A DNA stretch of 64,000 nucleotides from positions 211,565 to 275,564 of the forward strand of contig NZ_JAVTJJ010000004.1 in the NCBI RefSeq assembly GCF_031843945.1, read 5' to 3'. The translations under genes and the position numbers were made by a program. The notes below the pieces were generated by a model. The model saw only the letters and a list, made by a program, of their open reading frames with translations, was not told where the DNA came from and did no database searches. Shown piece after piece: positions 15,831-25,239 of this stretch. Positions within the stretch are counted from its first letter, which is position 1. Each line of letters starts with the position of its first letter. Origin of the DNA: Paracidovorax sp031843945 (lineage in GTDB: Bacteria; Pseudomonadota; Gammaproteobacteria; Burkholderiales; Burkholderiaceae_C).

Positions 15831-17666
15831 ATGCTCCAGACACTACGCTCCAAAATTCTCGCCATCAGCACCGCCACCGTGGTCTGTGCCCTGGCCATCA
15901 CCGGTGCTGCCACCTACAGCATCACCCGCACCAGCACCTTCCAGACCATCGAGCAGGACCTGGACGCCATCACGGCCGGCAACACCATGGCTATCGACCA
16001 GTGGGTGGCCTCCAAGACCCTGGCGGTCACGGCCGCTGCCGCCGCCATCGAACAGGGCGACCCGCAGAACTACGCGGCCTACATGGGCAAGGCCAGCGGC
16101 TTTCCCATCACCACCGTGGGCTGGGAAGACAAGACTTTCAAGTCCACCACGCAGACCGCTCCGGGCTATGACCCGACCGCGCGCCCCTGGTACAAGGCCG
16201 CCGTGCAGGCCGGCAAGCTCACCGTGACCAAGCCGTATGGCGACTCGACCACCGGCGTGTCGTACGTGGCCTTCGTTTCGCCCATGCTGCGCAACGGGGC
16301 GCTGCAGGGCGTGATCAACGGGGCTGTGCCGCTCACCGGCGTGCGCGACGTGGTCGCCGCCATCCGGCCCACGCCCAACAGCCTGGGCTTCGTCGTCAGC
16401 ACCGATGGCCAGGTGCTGGCACATGCAGACACCAAGCTCATCCTCAAGCCGGTGGCCGAGATGTCGCCGCTGCTCTCGCCCGCCGCGCTGGCGTCGCTGG
16501 CCACGGCCACGCAGCCGCTGGAAGTGGAGCTGGACGGCCGCGCCAAGCTGCTGAAGGCACGCTCGGTGCAAGGCACCGACTGGCTGCTGATCGTTGCGCT
16601 GGACAAGGCCGAGGCAACGGCCGGCCTGCGCAGCGTGCTGCAGACGCTGGCCATCGCCATCGTGCTGCTGGCGCTGATTGCCGCTGCGGTGTCGGCCGCG
16701 CTCACCGCCACCTCGTTCCGCCGACTCTCGCAGGTGCGCGATGCCATGGACACGGTGGGCTCCGGCGGCGGCGACCTGACGCAGCGCCTGCCGGTGCACG
16801 GCAACGACGAAGTGGCGCAGATCGCCAAGTCGTTCAACCAGTTCGTCGAACAGATCGCCACCGTGCTGAAAGACGTGCAGAGCGGCGTCGAATCGATGAA
16901 GACCGCCACCGACGAAATCAAGGCCGGCAACCAGGACTTGTCCAACCGCACCGAAGGCTCGGCCAGCGCCATCCAGGAGACCTCGGCCTCGCTGTCGCAG
17001 CTCACCGTCAACGTCAAGCAGTCGGCCGAGGCAGCAGCGCTGGCCACGCGCCTGGCCAACGAGGCCAGCGCGTCGGCCGCCAAGGGCGGCGAGGTGGTGG
17101 GCAGCGCGGTCAGCACCATGGACGACATCTCGGGCGCCTCGTCCAAGATCGGCGAGATCATCGGCGTGATCGACTCCATCGCCTTCCAGACCAACATCCT
17201 GGCGCTGAATGCTGCGGTAGAAGCGGCCCGCGCGGGTGAACAAGGCCGCGGCTTCGCCGTGGTGGCTGCCGAGGTGCGCAGCCTGGCGCACCGCAGCGCC
17301 ACTGCCGCCAAGGAGATCAAGACGCTGATCGACGCATCGGGCGCCAGCGTGGTCACCGGCACCCAGCGCGTGCGAGCCGCTGGCGAGACCATGGGCGAGA
17401 TCGTGGAAGGCATTCGCCGCGTGGCGCAGATCATCGGCGAGATCAACGGGTCGATGAACGAGCAGAGCCTGGGCATTGCCCAGATCAACCAGGCCGTGGC
17501 CGAGATGGACCGCGCCACGCAGCAGAACGCGGCGCTGGTAGAAGAGTCCACCGCGGCGTCTTCGGTGCTCAACGAGCAGGCGCACCACCTGTCGCGCACC
17601 GTCGCCGGCTTCACGCTCGACGGCAGGGACAGCCTCGGCGCACCCGACACCCTGCGGCTGCGATGA
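15831..17666 (+). CDS. Methyl-accepting chemotaxis protein with dCache sensor
   Basis: This 611-residue chemoreceptor has a first transmembrane helix (about residues 10-32), a periplasmic dCache domain (35-265) with the ligand-pocket segment YDPTARPWYKAAVQAG, a second helix (about 275-297), HAMP (298-350) and the cytoplasmic signalling coiled coil with the conserved hairpin tip IAFQTNILALNAAVEAARAG. dCache receptors of the RPWY type often bind amino acids, purines or organic acids. There is no C-terminal CheR-binding pentapeptide; it ends DTLRLR. Its place inside the ureide island suggests chemotaxis towards a pathway substrate. Confidence 0.9.
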   Translation: MLQTLRSKILAISTATVVCALAITGAATYSITRTSTFQTIEQDLDAITAGNTMAIDQWVASKTLAVTAAAAAIEQGDPQNYAAYMGKASGFPITTVGWEDKTFKSTTQTAPGYDPTARPWYKAAVQAGKLTVTKPYGDSTTGVSYVAFVSPMLRNGALQGVINGAVPLTGVRDVVAAIRPTPNSLGFVVSTDGQVLAHADTKLILKPVAEMSPLLSPAALASLATATQPLEVELDGRAKLLKARSVQGTDWLLIVALDKAEATAGLRSVLQTLAIAIVLLALIAAAVSAALTATSFRRLSQVRDAMDTVGSGGGDLTQRLPVHGNDEVAQIAKSFNQFVEQIATVLKDVQSGVESMKTATDEIKAGNQDLSNRTEGSASAIQETSASLSQLTVNVKQSAEAAALATRLANEASASAAKGGEVVGSAVSTMDDISGASSKIGEIIGVIDSIAFQTNILALNAAVEAARAGEQGRGFAVVAAEVRSLAHRSATAAKEIKTLIDASGASVVTGTQRVRAAGETMGEIVEGIRRVAQIIGEINGSMNEQSLGIAQINQAVAEMDRATQQNAALVEESTAASSVLNEQAHHLSRTVAGFTLDGRDSLGAPDTLRLR

Positions 17667-17709
17667 TGCGGGCTTGATCCACCACCACGCACTGCGCGCC
17701 CCGTTTTAG

Positions 17710-18405
17710 ATGAGCATCAGCCAGACCCAGATCGCGCAGCAAGTGGTGGAATCCATCCTGGCCCAGAAACTCGCCCCCGGCGAGCGGCTGGGCGAACAGG
17801 AACTGGCCGACCTTTTCGGCGTGAGCCGCACGATGGTGCGCGAGGCGCTGATGCAGCTGCAGGCGCGTGGCTTCATCGAGGTGCGGCCCCGGCGCGGCTG
17901 GTATGTGGTGGAGCCGTCGGTAGAAGACGCGCGCGATGCGTTCTCGGCCCGCCGGATCATCGAATCGGGCATTCTGGCCGACGCCGGGCGGCCGCTGCAG
18001 CAGGCCGTCATCCCGCGCCTGCGCGCCCACATCGCCGAAGAACGCTTGGCCATCGAGGGCGCCGATGCCGCCACGCGCGCCTTTCTGCTGGCTGACTTCC
18101 ACGTCTGCCTGGCCGAAGCCATGGGCCACCGCACGCTCAGCGACATGCTGCGCGACCTGACGGCGCGCACCACGCTGGCCGCGTCGCTCTACCAGTCACG
18201 GCATGAAGCCAGCCAGTCGTGCGCCGAACACGCCGCCATCGTCGAGGCGCTGGAGGCGGGCGACATCCCCCTGGCGCGCGAACGCATGCTCGACCACATC
18301 GGCCATGTGGAAGACGCGCTCGAACCCAGCCAGCCGCTGGTGCGCGACCGGCTGCGCGATTCGCTCGCGCCGCTAAAGCCGCTGCGGCCGCCTTCGGACA
18401 GTTGA
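17710..18405 (+). CDS. FCD-subfamily GntR regulator (permease/racemase unit)
   Basis: The product has 231 residues: winged helix (about residues 5-70, LADLFGVSRTMVREALMQL) and FCD domain with the ligand residues in LLADFHVCLAEAM, CAEHAAIVEAL and LDHIGHVEDAL. It is clearly paralogous to the 6108 regulator. It lies 255 bases upstream of the NCS1 permease on the same strand, with a perfect TTTGTATACAAA site in between, so it probably controls that operon in response to a ureide or hydantoin ligand. Confidence 0.9.
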   Translation: MSISQTQIAQQVVESILAQKLAPGERLGEQELADLFGVSRTMVREALMQLQARGFIEVRPRRGWYVVEPSVEDARDAFSARRIIESGILADAGRPLQQAVIPRLRAHIAEERLAIEGADAATRAFLLADFHVCLAEAMGHRTLSDMLRDLTARTTLAASLYQSRHEASQSCAEHAAIVEALEAGDIPLARERMLDHIGHVEDALEPSQPLVRDRLRDSLAPLKPLRPPSDS

Positions 18406-18580
18406 CTTCCCGGCGTCTGGAGCGTCCGGCCGCGGCCGTGGCGATGCCGCCTTGCTGCGGCCTCCGATTCCGCTTCCGGTAATGCCCGCCCCTTCGCTCG
18501 CTTGCGCCTTGCCATCCGGTTTGGCAATCGGGTAAGCACCAGCACTGGCGTGCCTGCAGACTCTTTGAATGCATCCATTT

Positions 18581-18592
18581 TTTGTATACAAA
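18581..18592. promoter_or_regulatory. TTTGTATACAAA palindrome upstream of the NCS1 permease
   Basis: A perfect 12-bp palindrome sharing the GTATAC core of the 6051-6068 site lies 69 bases before the permease start codon. It is a likely FCD-GntR operator. Confidence 0.65.
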
Positions 18593-18660
18593 CAGGCCTG
18601 TGCACCGGCGCCCCAACAGGCGAATTTCCGGACCGACCATCTGCCCCTGAGGAGAGCCCC

Positions 18661-20151
18661 GTGAACCCTGCCGTCAGCAACCCCAGCACCGACCTGCCGC
18701 CCCCGCAGTCCGGCGCCTCGCCGCACCATGGCAACGCCCTCATCAAGCCCGAATACGACCCGCGCCTGACCAATGAAGACTTGGCACCGCTGAAAAAACA
18801 GACCTGGGGCCAATACAACATCTTCGCGTTCTGGATGTCCGACGTGCACAGCGTGGGCGGCTACGTCACCGCCGGCAGCCTGTTTGCACTGGGCCTGTCG
18901 AGCTGGCATGTGCTGGTGGCGCTGCTGGTGGGCATCGTGATCGTGCAGTTCTTCTGCAACCTGGTGGCCAAGCCCAGCCAGGTGACCGGCGCGCCCTACC
19001 CCGTCATCTGCCGCGCCTCGTTCGGCGTGCTGGGCGCCAACATTCCGGCCATCATCCGCGGGCTCATCGCCGTGGCCTGGTACGGCATTCAGACCTATCT
19101 GGCGTCCAGCGCTTTCATGATTTTGGCGCTGCATTTCTACCCATCGCTCGATGTCTATGCCGACGTGACGCAGCACGGCTTTGCGGGCCTGTCCACGCTG
19201 GGCTGGGTGGCTTTCATGGTCATGTGGGTGCTGCAGGCGCTGGTGTTCTGGCACGGCATGGAGGCGATTCGCCGCTTCATCGACTGGGCCGGCCCGGGCG
19301 TGTACGTGGTCATGGCCATTCTGTGCGGCTGGCTGGTCTGGAAGGCGGGCTGGAACAACATCGACCTGAACCTGGGCGGCGTGCGCTTCGAAGGCTGGGA
19401 CGCCGTGCCCGTGATGCTGTCGGCCATTGCGCTGGTGGTGAGCTACTTCAGCGGGCCGATGCTCAACTTCGGCGACTTCTCGCGCTACGGCAAGAGCTTC
19501 GAGGCGGTCAAGAAAGGCAACTTCTGGGGCCTGCCGGTCAACTTCGTGTTTTTCTCGCTGCTGACGGTGGTGACGACCGCCGCTACGCTGCCCGTGTTCG
19601 GCGAGCTCATCACCGACCCGGTGCACACCGTGGGCCGCATCGATTCGACCACCGCCGTGGTGCTGGGCGCGCTCACTTTCATGATCGCCACCATCGGCAT
19701 CAACATCGTCGCCAACTTCGTCTCGCCGGCGTTCGATTTTTCCAACGTGGCGCCGCAGCACATCAGCTGGCGCACGGGCGGCATGATCGCCGCCGTGGGC
19801 TCGATCTTCATCACGCCCTGGAACCTGTACAACAACCCGCAGGTGATTCACTACACGCTGGACGTGCTGGGCTCGTTCATCGGCCCGCTGTTCGGCATCT
19901 TGATCGCCGACTATTACTTCGTGCGGCGCCAGACCATCGTGGTCGACGACCTCTACACCATGAAGCCCGAAGGCCGCTACTGGTACAGCAAGGGCTACAA
20001 CCCCAAGGCCGTCATGACGATGATTCCGTCGGCGCTGATCCCCATCCTGTGCGTGATCGTGCCGGCCTGGCGCGGCGCGGCCAGCTATGCGTGGTTCATC
20101 GGCATGGGCCTGGGTTTCGTCATCTACCTGGCACTGAACCGAAAGGGCTGA
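18661..20151 (+). CDS. NCS1-family permease (allantoin/hydantoin/nucleobase:cation symporter)
   Basis: The protein has 496 residues with about 12 transmembrane helices. NEDLAPLKKQTWGQYNIFAFW is the typical NCS1 entry into TM1, and VICRASFGVLGANIPAIIR and the TITPWNLY-like segment ITPWNLYNNP are family landmarks. Relatives import allantoin (PucI), hydantoins (Mhp1) or uracil. Start GTG 18661 is chosen because GAGGAG (18649-18654) is ideally placed, although the frame is open from 18502. The racemase gene follows after 6 bases, which favours allantoin or hydantoin as substrate. Confidence 0.9.
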   Translation: MNPAVSNPSTDLPPPQSGASPHHGNALIKPEYDPRLTNEDLAPLKKQTWGQYNIFAFWMSDVHSVGGYVTAGSLFALGLSSWHVLVALLVGIVIVQFFCNLVAKPSQVTGAPYPVICRASFGVLGANIPAIIRGLIAVAWYGIQTYLASSAFMILALHFYPSLDVYADVTQHGFAGLSTLGWVAFMVMWVLQALVFWHGMEAIRRFIDWAGPGVYVVMAILCGWLVWKAGWNNIDLNLGGVRFEGWDAVPVMLSAIALVVSYFSGPMLNFGDFSRYGKSFEAVKKGNFWGLPVNFVFFSLLTVVTTAATLPVFGELITDPVHTVGRIDSTTAVVLGALTFMIATIGINIVANFVSPAFDFSNVAPQHISWRTGGMIAAVGSIFITPWNLYNNPQVIHYTLDVLGSFIGPLFGILIADYYFVRRQTIVVDDLYTMKPEGRYWYSKGYNPKAVMTMIPSALIPILCVIVPAWRGAASYAWFIGMGLGFVIYLALNRKG

Positions 20152-20157
20152 AGCACC

Positions 20158-20895
20158 GTGCGCATCCAGATCATCAACCCCAACACCACCTGGAGCATGA
20201 CCGAGAAGATCGGTGCCTGCGCGCGCGCCGTGGCGCGGCCGGGCACCGAGATCATCGCCGTCAGTCCCGCCATGGGCCCGGCCTCCATCGAGAGCCATTA
20301 CGACGAGGCGCTGGCCGTGCCCGGCCTGCTGCAGGAGATCGCCAAGGGCGAAGCGGCCAGCGTGGACGGCTACGTCATCGCCTGCTTCGGCGACCCGGGC
20401 CTGAAGGCCGCGCGTGAACTGGCGCGCGGCCCGGTGGTCGGCATTGCCGAGGCCGCCATGCACTTCGCCAGCCTGGTGGGCACGCGCTTCTCGGTAGTGA
20501 CCACCCTGGGCCGCACCATGGGCCAGGCCTGGCACCTGGCCGAGATCTACGGCATGGAGCGCTTTTGCGCCAACGTGCGCGCGTGCGAGTTGCCGGTGCT
20601 GGAGCTGGAAGTGCCTGGCTCCAACGCCCGCGAGCGCATCACCGACGAGTGCCGCCGCGCACTGGCCGAAGACGGCTGCGACGCCATCGTGCTGGGCTGC
20701 GCGGGCATGGCCGACCTGTGCGACCACATCGGCCAGACGCTGGGCGTGCCGGTGATCGACGGCGTGGCTGCCGCCACTGCGTTGGTCGAGTCGCTGGTAG
20801 CGCTGGGGCTGCGCACCAGCAAGCACGGCGAGTGGGCTCGGCCCTTGCCGAAAGCCATGTCCGGGGCACTGTCGGATTTCACGCTAAGGGCGTAA
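20158..20895 (+). CDS. Asp/Glu/hydantoin racemase family, candidate allantoin racemase
   Basis: This 245-residue protein has the two catalytic cysteines of the cofactor-independent racemases, Cys76 in VIACFGDPG and Cys181 in VLGCAGM, and the N-terminal IINPNTT signature of hydantoin/allantoin racemases. HpxA-type enzymes (EC 5.1.99.3) of nearly the same length interconvert R- and S-allantoin so that a stereospecific allantoinase can use both. The start is GTG, 6 bases after the permease stop. Hydantoin racemase (HyuE) is the alternative, but no hydantoinase is nearby while allantoinase is. Confidence 0.82.
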   Translation: MRIQIINPNTTWSMTEKIGACARAVARPGTEIIAVSPAMGPASIESHYDEALAVPGLLQEIAKGEAASVDGYVIACFGDPGLKAARELARGPVVGIAEAAMHFASLVGTRFSVVTTLGRTMGQAWHLAEIYGMERFCANVRACELPVLELEVPGSNARERITDECRRALAEDGCDAIVLGCAGMADLCDHIGQTLGVPVIDGVAAATALVESLVALGLRTSKHGEWARPLPKAMSGALSDFTLRA

Positions 20896-20913
20896 AGCGG
20901 CTGACTGCCAAGA

Positions 20914-20940
20914 GCGCTGCGTTGCGCTGCAACGCAGCGC
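20914..20940. terminator. 12-bp perfect hairpin between convergent genes
   Basis: GCGCTGCGTTGC-GCT-GCAACGCAGCGC is a perfect 12-bp stem with a 3-base loop in the 60-base gap between the racemase and LysR stop codons. It lacks a T run, so it may be a bidirectional terminator or an mRNA 3'-end stabiliser. Confidence 0.55.
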
Positions 20941-20955
20941 CGCAAGCATGCCCAC

Positions 20956-21864
20956 TCATCGGGCCAGCCGTTCCTGGCTGGCCTTCGCTTCGTTCATCAG
21001 CCACTGAGACAATTTCGCGACGGCGTCATTTTCAGCCAGCGCCGCGCGGCTGCAGAGGTAGTAGCCGCGCCCGGTATTGACGGTCTGCATGAAAGGACTC
21101 ACCAGTTGCCCCGACGACAGTTCGGCCTCGATCAGCAAGGGCTGAATCACCATCACGCCCATGCCCGCGCAGGCGGCAACGATCAGGTTGTTGCCCAGAT
21201 CGAAACCGGCACCCAGCGGGGGCGCAGTGTGCACACCTGCGGCCTTGCCCAGCCACAGCGCCCAGTTGCCTGGGAAGTTGATGTGCTGCAGCAAAGGGGC
21301 CTGAAGCAGGTCATGAGGATGCTTGAGGCCGGCCGCAATCGCGGGCGTACAGGCGGGCGCGATATCCCGCCCCGTCAGGTAGCGGGCACGAATGCCGCGC
21401 GGCCACGCGCGGGATTGCCGCTTCACGCTGATCCATAGGTCCACGTCTTCCCGATTGAACGTCTCGTCGTGGTGAAAAGGTCTCAACTCAATGTGGATGT
21501 CTGGATGCAGCGCTTGAAACTGCCCCAGCCTCGGCACCAGCCATCGGGTGTTCAGTGTGGGCACGACGCTGATGCGCACCCGGCGCCCTTGCGCTGGCGC
21601 TCTGAACCGGCTGACGGCGGACTCCAGGCCCGCCACGTGCGCTTCCACCAGCAGTTGAAATTCGCGTCCGCGTTCTGTGGGAAGCACCCGCGGCCCGGAG
21701 CGGTCCAGCAGCGTGCATTCCAGCCGCTGCTCCAGCCGCTGGACTGCGCGGCTGACTGCGGCCTGGGTCACGCATAGCACTTCTGCAGCCTGCCGAAAGC
21801 GGCCTAGCTGGCACACCGCAAGAAAGGCATGCAACTCGGGCAGCGAAGGGGATTGGAACCTCAT
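20956..21864 (-). CDS. LysR-family regulator (GcvA-like)
   Basis: This 302-residue LTTR has an N-terminal winged helix (PSLPELHAFLAVCQLGRFRQAAEVLCVTQ...) and an effector domain with the GcvA-type features HDLLQAPLLQHINFPGNWALWL and a late GVMVIQP segment. It is divergent from the N-formylglutamate amidohydrolase gene with a 98-base gap, the usual arrangement for a LysR activator and its target. Confidence 0.88.
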   Translation of the reverse strand: MRFQSPSLPELHAFLAVCQLGRFRQAAEVLCVTQAAVSRAVQRLEQRLECTLLDRSGPRVLPTERGREFQLLVEAHVAGLESAVSRFRAPAQGRRVRISVVPTLNTRWLVPRLGQFQALHPDIHIELRPFHHDETFNREDVDLWISVKRQSRAWPRGIRARYLTGRDIAPACTPAIAAGLKHPHDLLQAPLLQHINFPGNWALWLGKAAGVHTAPPLGAGFDLGNNLIVAACAGMGVMVIQPLLIEAELSSGQLVSPFMQTVNTGRGYYLCSRAALAENDAVAKLSQWLMNEAKASQERLAR

Positions 21865-21962
21865 CGCCCGATTACATCAGGTTATCAGCGGCGATGAAAT
21901 TGTCGTTTGCGCCAGATCTTGCGTTTTCCTACGCTTGGGCATCAGTTCTTCACCCAACGACC

Positions 21963-22856
21963 ATGCAGCCTCCGGAATTTTTTCGACCAGCAACGCCCGT
22001 TCATGTTCTACGACCGGCAGGCCCTCCCGCAATCGCCTTAGTTTGTGATTCGCCCCACAGTGGCACCGACTACCCCCGTGATTTTGGGTATGCGGTGGCG
22101 ACCGCCGAACTGCGCCGGTCCGAGGACACGCACGTCGAATGGCTGTGGGACGCCGTGCCGACCGTGGGAGGCACCCTGGTGCATGCCACGTTTCCCCGCA
22201 GCTACATCGACCCGAACCGCGCCGAGCAAGACATCAATCCGGCCATGCTGTCGGACGCCTGGCCCGGTGACGCTGCGCCCACCGCGCGCACGCTGGAACT
22301 GGGCATGGGACTGGTGCCCAGCCACACTACCTCCCGCCAGCCCATCTACGCACGGCCGTTGTCCGCGAAGGAGATTTCGCATCGCATCGAGCACTACTGG
22401 CGCCCCTACCAGCAAGCGCTGGCGCAAGCGCTGCACACGGTGCCAACTCGGGGCCGGCGGTGGCATCTGAACCTGCACTCCATGCCCAGCAACGCCTATG
22501 AGCGCCTGGGCAGGGTTGCGCCCGGACCGCTGGCCGACATCGTGCTGGGCGACCTGCACGGCCGCAGCTGCCACAGCGACTTTACGCAGTGGGTGGCCGA
22601 GGGTTTTCGCCGCCGGGGCTATCGCGTGGCCGTTAACGACCCGTACGCCGGCCAAGAACTGCTGCGCCGGCACGGCGCTCCGCAGTTGGGGCACGAAAGC
22701 TTGCAGATCGAGGTCAACCGGGCCGCCTATCTCAACGAAGAGACACGCGAACTGCTCCCGGGCGCTCATCGCCTGCGGGCCGACATCACCGATCTGCTGC
22801 GTGAGATGGCGGAGTTCATCCGTCCCCATAGCCTGCCCGTTCCCCTTTCTGAATGA
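21963..22856 (+). CDS. N-formylglutamate amidohydrolase family protein
   Basis: The product (297 residues from ATG 21963) carries FGase signatures: DSPHSGTDYP near the N-terminus, FPRSYIDPNR, LNLHSMPS and a late SLQIEVNRAAYLNE. Characterised FGases hydrolyse N-formyl-L-glutamate to formate and glutamate at the end of histidine degradation, but no hut genes are here and the neighbour is a solute-binding protein, so another N-formyl or N-acyl amide is possible. An ATG at 21894 is in frame but leaves only 29 bases to the divergent LysR gene; 21963 leaves room for a promoter. Neither start has a strong ribosome-binding site. Confidence 0.82.
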   Translation: MQPPEFFRPATPVHVLRPAGPPAIALVCDSPHSGTDYPRDFGYAVATAELRRSEDTHVEWLWDAVPTVGGTLVHATFPRSYIDPNRAEQDINPAMLSDAWPGDAAPTARTLELGMGLVPSHTTSRQPIYARPLSAKEISHRIEHYWRPYQQALAQALHTVPTRGRRWHLNLHSMPSNAYERLGRVAPGPLADIVLGDLHGRSCHSDFTQWVAEGFRRRGYRVAVNDPYAGQELLRRHGAPQLGHESLQIEVNRAAYLNEETRELLPGAHRLRADITDLLREMAEFIRPHSLPVPLSE

Positions 22857-22873
22857 CATCCAAGGACCCCACC

Positions 22874-23872
22874 ATGCCGACCTTTGTGAACCGCCGCCAT
22901 TTCATCCGCTCCAGCAGCGCCGTCGCTTCCGCCATCGCCTTGCCGGCGTGGGCCCAGTCCACGGACCGCTACCCCAGCCGTCCCATCACCCTGGTGGTGC
23001 CGTTTCCGCCCGGCGGCTCTGTCGACATCTCGGGCCGAGCCATGGCCGACCGGCTGGGCCGCGTCCTCGGTCAGCCGGTCATCATCGAGAACAAAGGGGG
23101 TGCTGGGGGAGCCATTGGGAGCACCCAGGTGGCGAAGGCGCAGCCCGATGGCTACACGCTCATCGTCGCCTCGCAAACCACCCACGTGATCAACCCGACC
23201 CTATCGCCCAGCTTGCCCTATGACGCGGTCAATGATTTCGCGCCGATCACGCTCATAGAGCGACTCGCGAACGTTCTGCTCGTCACGCCAGGACTGCCCG
23301 TGAAGAACTTCGCCGAGTTCGTGAAATACGCCAAGGAAAACCCCGGCAAGCTGAACTACGCGTCGTCCGGCAATGGCTCGCTCGCGTACCTGAGCATGGA
23401 GCTGTTGAAGGCGAAGCTGGGCCTGTCCATCACCCACGTGCCGTACAAGGGCGCGGGCCCGGCGCTCATCGACCTTCAATCAGGGCAGGTGCACGTGACG
23501 TGGAACAACCTGTCTTCCAACCTCAAACTGGTGCAGAAGGGCCAGCTGCGCGCCCTCGCGGTCGCGTCTCCGATTCGTGCGCCCCAGTTGCCCGAGGTAC
23601 CCACCTTCGATGAACTCAAGCTGCCAGAGCTCAACCTCACCTCCTGGACCGGTCTGGCGGCGCCCGCGAAAACGCCAGAGCCGATCGTTACACAGCTGTA
23701 TGAGGCCATGCGCACCGTTCTGCGCGATCCGGCGACGCAAAAAGCATGGAACGATCGCGGCGCGATGCTGCCGGAAGCCTTGAAGCCTGCGGACTTCCGC
23801 AAGGAAGTGCAGCAGCGCATTCAGTTTTACCGGGACATCGTGACGAAACACAAGATCGCCATCGATCAATAG
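22874..23872 (+). CDS. Bug-family (TctC-like) tripartite transporter binding protein
   Basis: This 332-residue periplasmic binding protein has a Tat-like signal (NRRHFIRSSSAVASA, cleavage after AWAQ), then YPSRPITLVVPFPPGG and ENKGGAGGAIGS, the two strands that define the Bug pocket. Bug proteins bind carboxylates or amides, and most are orphans without linked tctA/tctB, as here. AAGGA precedes ATG 22874, 17 bases after the FGase stop, so binding protein and FGase are probably one operon acting on the same compound. Confidence 0.9.
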   Translation: MPTFVNRRHFIRSSSAVASAIALPAWAQSTDRYPSRPITLVVPFPPGGSVDISGRAMADRLGRVLGQPVIIENKGGAGGAIGSTQVAKAQPDGYTLIVASQTTHVINPTLSPSLPYDAVNDFAPITLIERLANVLLVTPGLPVKNFAEFVKYAKENPGKLNYASSGNGSLAYLSMELLKAKLGLSITHVPYKGAGPALIDLQSGQVHVTWNNLSSNLKLVQKGQLRALAVASPIRAPQLPEVPTFDELKLPELNLTSWTGLAAPAKTPEPIVTQLYEAMRTVLRDPATQKAWNDRGAMLPEALKPADFRKEVQQRIQFYRDIVTKHKIAIDQ

Positions 23873-24092
23873 CCACGCACCAGCCTCGCCGACAGCGTTT
23901 GTACCGCCATTGCCCATGGCAGGCAGACGTTCGCTGTCAGCGCGGGGCCCTGCGCCCTGGCGCGGGCGGCGCAGCCTTGATGCGCCCATCCATCTAGGCC
24001 CATTTCCAACGCGGCCGCGCCCTGCCACCGCAGGCGCCTGCAGGCACCGCAACACAGCACTGCGAGGTCGGCCGTTGCTGCCACAATTCGGC

Positions 24093-24887
24093 ATGCATCG
24101 AGCCGCCCCTGCCTCTGTCTTGCAACCCGTGCCCGCCCGCAAGCGCAGCACCTCTGCGTCTCTGGCACAAACCCCGACGCCCGGCACCTCGCCGGCGCCA
24201 GCCGACGCAGCCCAAACGTCCATCGACAGCATCGCCCGCGACCTGGCCACCGCCATTGTCGAAAAGCGCCTGCCGCCGGGAACGTGGCTGCGTGAAGAGG
24301 CGCTGGGTCGCGTCTACTCCGTCAGTCGCACGAAGATTCGCGCAGCGCTGGTGATGCTCGCCAAAGACCGGCTCATCGAAACCATTCCCGACAAGGGCTC
24401 CTTCGTCAGCCGCCCCAGCGTGCAGGAGGCGCGCGAGGTGTTCGCCGTGCGCCGTATCCTCGAAGCCGAAGTGGTGCGCCTGTTCGTCGCGCAAGCCAGC
24501 CGGGCCGACTACCAGTTGCTGGAGCAGCACATCCGCTTCGAGCGCAACACGCTGGGCGGGCACACCACCACCGGCCGCGTGCAGGAAAAGCTGCTGGGCG
24601 ACTTCCATGTCGCGCTGGCCGAGACCACCGGCAACCAGACGCTGGTCCAGCTGATCAGCGACCTGGTGGCGCGCAGCTCGCTCATCGCCATGCTGTACCA
24701 CTCGTCGAACGATCCGCATTGCGCGTCGGGCGAGCACGCCGAATTTCTGCGAACGTGCCGCACGGGCGATGTCGAGGCCGCCGTGGCCTGCATGGTGGAC
24801 CACCTCGCGCGCATCGAGGCCAGCCTGGAGCTGGAGACCGAGCGCGCCGACCGGCAACTCGATCTGGTCAAAGCCCTGCTGGCCTGA
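24093..24887 (+). CDS. FCD-subfamily GntR regulator with N-terminal extension
   Basis: This 264-residue protein has a roughly 45-residue Pro/Ala/Thr-rich N-terminal tail before the winged helix (about residues 48-115, YSVSRTKIRAALVML) and an FCD domain. It is paralogous to the two GntR genes of the island, but the last FCD histidine is replaced: LARIE where the others read LMHVE or IGHVE, so metal or ligand binding may be altered. An ATG within the extension region would give a more typical size; none has a clear ribosome-binding site. Its target is not evident; malic enzyme lies 352 bases downstream. Confidence 0.82.
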   Translation: MHRAAPASVLQPVPARKRSTSASLAQTPTPGTSPAPADAAQTSIDSIARDLATAIVEKRLPPGTWLREEALGRVYSVSRTKIRAALVMLAKDRLIETIPDKGSFVSRPSVQEAREVFAVRRILEAEVVRLFVAQASRADYQLLEQHIRFERNTLGGHTTTGRVQEKLLGDFHVALAETTGNQTLVQLISDLVARSSLIAMLYHSSNDPHCASGEHAEFLRTCRTGDVEAAVACMVDHLARIEASLELETERADRQLDLVKALLA

Positions 24888-25239
24888 TCGGCTGCGGCTG
24901 AGCTAGTGGCACAGCACGGCTGTCGCGCTGCGCTGAAAGCCGGGCTGCGGTGAAGCGGCACTCGGGTGCGCCGCAGGCCGAATCCGGTATCCTGGCTGCC
25001 TCGACCACCGCCGTGCTCCTGAACGGTTTCAACAATGGTGCCCACCGCGATACCTCTGCGGCCCGCGGCGCCGCCCGGCCCCAGCCGACGCGCACTGACG
25101 CCGGCCGGCGCACGGGGTTCAGCCGTTGTGTGAAGCCAAGGGTTTTCATGCGCACAACGCATGCCGCAAGCCTTTCGCCACGCCAGCACGGCGTTAAGCT
25201 CGAATGGCCAAGCTCCTTCGCTCTTTTTCGGAATATCGT
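24888..25239. other. Intergenic region upstream of malic enzyme, no gene seen
   Basis: This 352-base stretch between the GntR and malic enzyme genes contains no supportable coding frame. It is GC-rich with several short self-complementary runs, but I recognise no riboswitch or operator in it. Confidence 0.5.

Noticed and set aside
18373..20826. 817-codon open frame on the minus strand
   Set aside because: It is the His/Gln/Arg-rich shadow of the NCS1 permease and racemase genes.
24888..25239. Possible riboswitch upstream of malic enzyme
   Set aside because: The region has GC-rich complementary runs but no conserved core I could match to a known class.
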